From contig JAWKMR010000008.1 of assembly GCA_041392125.1 (NCBI GenBank), positions 62,001 to 126,000 of the forward strand: a DNA stretch of 64,000 nucleotides. Direction: 5' to 3'. The translations under genes were made by a program, and so were the position numbers. The notes beneath the pieces are model-generated. The model was not told the DNA's origin and did no database searches. It worked only from the letters and a program-made list of their open reading frames with translations. Shown here piece by piece: positions 61,639-64,000 of this stretch; position 1 is the stretch's first letter, and each line of letters begins with the position of its first letter. Source of the DNA: Halomarinibacterium sp041392125. Its GTDB lineage: Bacteria > Bacteroidota > Bacteroidia > Flavobacteriales > Flavobacteriaceae.

Positions 61639-62817
61639 TTAAACGCGTTCAATAATCATAGCCGAAGCACCACCGCCACCATTACAAATAGCTGCCGCAC
61701 CGATTTTAGCATTATTTTGCTCTAACACATTTAATAGTGTGATAAGAATACGTACTCCGCTACAACCTAACGGATGTCCCAAAGAAACAGCGCCACCATT
61801 AACGTTGACATTCGCATCAGTTAGTCCTAATATTTTCATGTTGGCTAATCCCACCACTGAAAATGCTTCGTTAAATTCAAAATAGTCAACCTCTTCAAGA
61901 GTAAGATTTGCTTTGGCTAATGCCTTAGGGAGTGCTTTTGCGGGAGCCGTTGTAAACCATTTGGGTTCTTGAGCTGCATCTGCATAACTTTTAATAAAAG
62001 CAAGTGGTTTTAACCCTAATTCAGCTGCTTTTTCCTCACTCATTAATATCATAGCGCCGGCACCATCATTAATCGTAGATGCATTGGCTGCAGTTACGGT
62101 ACCATCTTTAGTAAAGGCAGGGCGTAACGAAGGTATTTTATCGATAAAAACATTTTTAAATTCTTCATCTTCTGAAATGAGTACTGGATCCCCTTTTCGT
62201 TGTGGTATTGAAACAGGAACCACTTCGTTGGTAAATTTTCCTTCTGTCCAGGCCTTTTCAGACCTTTTATAAGACTGAATAGCAAATGCATCCTGATCTT
62301 CCCTTGAAAAGTTATATTCTACGGCGCAAGCATCGGCACAGACACCCATGGCATTTTGATCGTAGGCATCTACCAGTCCATCTTTTTGCATACCGTCAAT
62401 CAGAGTAGCAGGGCCAAATTTTGTCCCCGTTCTCATATGTACATAATGCGGAATATTACTCATACTTTCCATACCACCCGCTACAATTATTTCGGCATCA
62501 CCCAAAGCAATCGACTGAGCAGCTTGCATTACGGCCTTCATGCCCGAAGCACATACTTTATTTACGGTAGTACAAGGAACAGTATCCGGAATTCCAGCCC
62601 CCAATGCAGCTTGTCTTGCAGGAGCCTGACCAACACCTGCTTGCACCACATTTCCCATATATACTTCAGAAACTTTGGAGGGATCCAATTGTATTTTTTC
62701 TAAGGCACCTTTAATGGCAATACTACCTAATTGTGAAGCAGAGAGAGAGGAGAGGCTTCCCATAAAACTTCCAATAGGAGTTCTGGCTGCGGCTACAATG
62801 ACAACTTTTTTGGTCAT
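61639..62817 (-). CDS. Acetyl-CoA C-acyltransferase (thiolase)
   Basis: 392 residues. Nucleophile Cys89 in NKVCASGMKAV, His348 in VSLGHPLGCSG and Cys378 in AICNGGGGASA. The size and motifs fit acetyl-CoA acetyltransferase (biosynthetic, AtoB/PhaA-like), but a fatty-acid 3-ketoacyl-CoA thiolase is also possible. First gene of a two-gene unit with the NlpC/P60 gene, behind the -7 box at 62841-62848. Confidence 0.94.
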   Translation of the reverse strand: MTKKVVIVAAARTPIGSFMGSLSSLSASQLGSIAIKGALEKIQLDPSKVSEVYMGNVVQAGVGQAPARQAALGAGIPDTVPCTTVNKVCASGMKAVMQAAQSIALGDAEIIVAGGMESMSNIPHYVHMRTGTKFGPATLIDGMQKDGLVDAYDQNAMGVCADACAVEYNFSREDQDAFAIQSYKRSEKAWTEGKFTNEVVPVSIPQRKGDPVLISEDEEFKNVFIDKIPSLRPAFTKDGTVTAANASTINDGAGAMILMSEEKAAELGLKPLAFIKSYADAAQEPKWFTTAPAKALPKALAKANLTLEEVDYFEFNEAFSVVGLANMKILGLTDANVNVNGGAVSLGHPLGCSGVRILITLLNVLEQNNAKIGAAAICNGGGGASAMIIERV

Positions 62818-62840
62818 AATACTTATTTTTAATTATGATG

Positions 62841-62848
62841 CAAAAGTA
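62841..62848 (-). promoter_or_regulatory. -7 box of the thiolase gene
   Basis: TACTTTTG on the minus strand; the predicted start near 62834 is 17 bases before the ATG. Confidence 0.55.
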
Positions 62849-62936
62849 CAATTTATAAATGAAATATTTTTGTTAATCTATCACTGCTTGGGATAAATGA
62901 AAGCTTATTCATACCTTTACTTTTCTAATAGTACAA

Positions 62937-64000
62937 ATGAAAAACCTTGTTTCTTTCTTAACCCGAAATCAATCACTTATTTATAAGGTTTTTTTATATT
63001 TTCTTTCCACACTTTTAGTTATTTATCTTTTGCCAAAAGGGGGGCAGTTTAAATATAATTTTCAGAAAGGAAAGCCGTGGCAATATGAAAATTTATATGC
63101 TCCTTTTAACTTCACCATAAAAAAAGACAAAGAATTTATTGAGAAAGAAAAAGAGGAAATAAGAGCTTCCGCCGTACCCTATTTTGATTTAGAGGCCCAA
63201 GTAAAAGAGGAAGTAGTAAATGCTTTTAAAGCAAATTTAGCTAATAGTTATAGTGATAGCCTCTATCAAACTTCCAAATTTCAGACCCAACAACTTGGAG
63301 ATATTATTCTTTATGAAATATATTCTACAGGCTTAGTGGCAGACGACGTTTCCTATGATGATAATAGATTAGTCTATTTAAAGCGGGGCAATGAGGTGAG
63401 TGAAATTCTTTTCTCCCAGTTTTTCAAAAAGGGAAATATCGATTTGCTTATAGAAGAAAAGTCCACTGCAAATAAAGACGTTTTACCACTACTGAAAAGG
63501 CTCATTCACGACATTGCGATAGTAAACACAAAATATAACCCAAAACGAACGGAAGCTACTATTGAAAATGCTATTGGTCAAATAAATCCCAACAAAGGAA
63601 TTGTTGAAAAAGATGCTCGTATAATAGCCAAAGGCGAGGTCGTTGAAGGCGATAAATACCAAATGCTTGTTTCGCTGCGAGAGCAATTTCAATCGCAAGT
63701 GTGGAGCCAAAATAATTTTTATTGGCTGGTTTTTGGATATTCTATGCTGGTATCTTTGGTATTTATAATGCTCTTTCTTTTTCTGAAAAAATACCGCCCT
63801 GAGATTTATGCCAACAATACTAAAGTAAGCTTCATATTTTTTAATGTGGTTATTATGGTTTTTGTTAGTACACTGGTAGTAAAATACAATGCCAATTATG
63901 TGTACATGATACCGTTATGTATTTTACCCATCATTTTGAAAAGTTTTTTTGATGCGCGCTTAGGCTTGTTTGTTCACGTGCTAACCATTCTGTTATTGGG
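62937..64000 (+). CDS. 7TM-HD (PgpH-like) membrane protein, 3' truncated by window edge
   Basis: Open from the ATG at 62937 to the end of the window, 354 codons and two bases, with no stop. One N-terminal membrane helix (VFLYFLSTLLVIYLLP), a large outer domain (about 45-260, with PFNFTIKKDKEF and EIRASAVPYFDLE), then several membrane helices from about 262 (FYWLVFGYSMLVSLVFIMLF, FIFFNVVIMVFVSTLVV). This is the layout of 7TMR-HDED proteins, whose C-terminal HD domain hydrolyses cyclic di-AMP in other bacteria (PgpH). The HD part lies beyond the window. ASAVPYFDLE matches the usual start of the outer domain. Confidence 0.85.
   Translation, partial: MKNLVSFLTRNQSLIYKVFLYFLSTLLVIYLLPKGGQFKYNFQKGKPWQYENLYAPFNFTIKKDKEFIEKEKEEIRASAVPYFDLEAQVKEEVVNAFKANLANSYSDSLYQTSKFQTQQLGDIILYEIYSTGLVADDVSYDDNRLVYLKRGNEVSEILFSQFFKKGNIDLLIEEKSTANKDVLPLLKRLIHDIAIVNTKYNPKRTEATIENAIGQINPNKGIVEKDARIIAKGEVVEGDKYQMLVSLREQFQSQVWSQNNFYWLVFGYSMLVSLVFIMLFLFLKKYRPEIYANNTKVSFIFFNVVIMVFVSTLVVKYNANYVYMIPLCILPIILKSFFDARLGLFVHVLTILLL

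Overview
The window looks like chromosomal DNA of a member of the Flavobacteriaceae (Bacteroidota). It is AT-rich and dense with genes on both strands. Shine-Dalgarno sequences are weak. Many genes sit behind the Bacteroidota housekeeping promoter element TAnnTTTG, in a few cases with a TTTG-like element about 19-20 bases upstream. Typical markers are a type IX secretion protein (PorQ), a protein with a type IX C-terminal sorting domain, many small lipoproteins with a Cys lipobox, DUF3822, DUF4097 and head-GIN proteins, carboxypeptidase-regulatory-like domains, a bacilliredoxin and a ClpC. I see no phage, insertion sequence, CRISPR array, integrase or tRNA. This is core genome with some lineage-specific envelope genes.

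Layout. 1-10.7 kb: the end of an S74 autoprocessed surface protein, CorA, bacilliredoxin, fumarylacetoacetase, SHMT with a GNAT, several lipoproteins and a glutamine cyclotransferase. 10.7-18.7 kb: the SRP RNA gene, an SDR, a small transaldolase, a thioredoxin-fold lipoprotein, an asymmetric ABC-F protein, and a four-gene operon for an ECF sigma factor, a putative anti-sigma factor, a DUF4097 protein and a head-GIN protein. 18.9-26.3 kb: lon, porQ-cmk, two tiny candidate ORFs in a gap, a TMEM175-type channel and rpsA behind a structured leader. 26.4-34.8 kb: a metalloprotease-like lipoprotein, then a long co-directional run pyrR-pyrB-small protein-rnz-DinB-like-pdxH-sixA-like-ppk1-ppx. 34.8-40.1 kb: dnaX-miaE, rnpB, and an operon ending in DUF3822, rsmD and a small SpoIIAA-like protein. 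40.2-47.7 kb: a RecD-like helicase, a DUF4126 membrane protein, a KdsB-KdnB fusion, an acyltransferase, yebC, and gcvT with two followers. 47.8-64 kb: nnr, a TlpA-like lipoprotein, hutH, a sorting-domain protein with a GH12-like lipoprotein, clpC, gyrA, a TPR protein, a thiolase with an NlpC/P60 protein, and the 5' part of a 7TM-HD (PgpH-like) gene cut by the window end.

Several genes belong to common themes. Envelope and LPS: the KdsB-KdnB fusion, the PlsC-like acyltransferase, PorQ, the sorting-domain protein and the sigma/anti-sigma operon. Amino-acid use: fumarylacetoacetase, pterin-carbinolamine dehydratase, histidine ammonia-lyase, SHMT and GcvT. Phosphate and nucleotide metabolism: Ppk1/Ppx, PyrR/PyrB and Cmk. 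Information processing: DnaX, GyrA, RNase P RNA, SRP RNA, S1, RsmD, MiaE, RNase Z and ABC-F.

The most notable observations are these: an 11-A tract inside dnaX where slippage by one base either way gives a stop within about 20-30 bases, right at the end of the clamp-loader core; a single-chain KdsB-KdnB fusion that suggests 8-amino-Kdo lipid A; an ABC-F protein whose two defective motifs fall in the same composite ATP site; a redox lipoprotein paralogue without catalytic cysteines; and two tandem micro-ORFs that share a bidirectional terminator with cmk.
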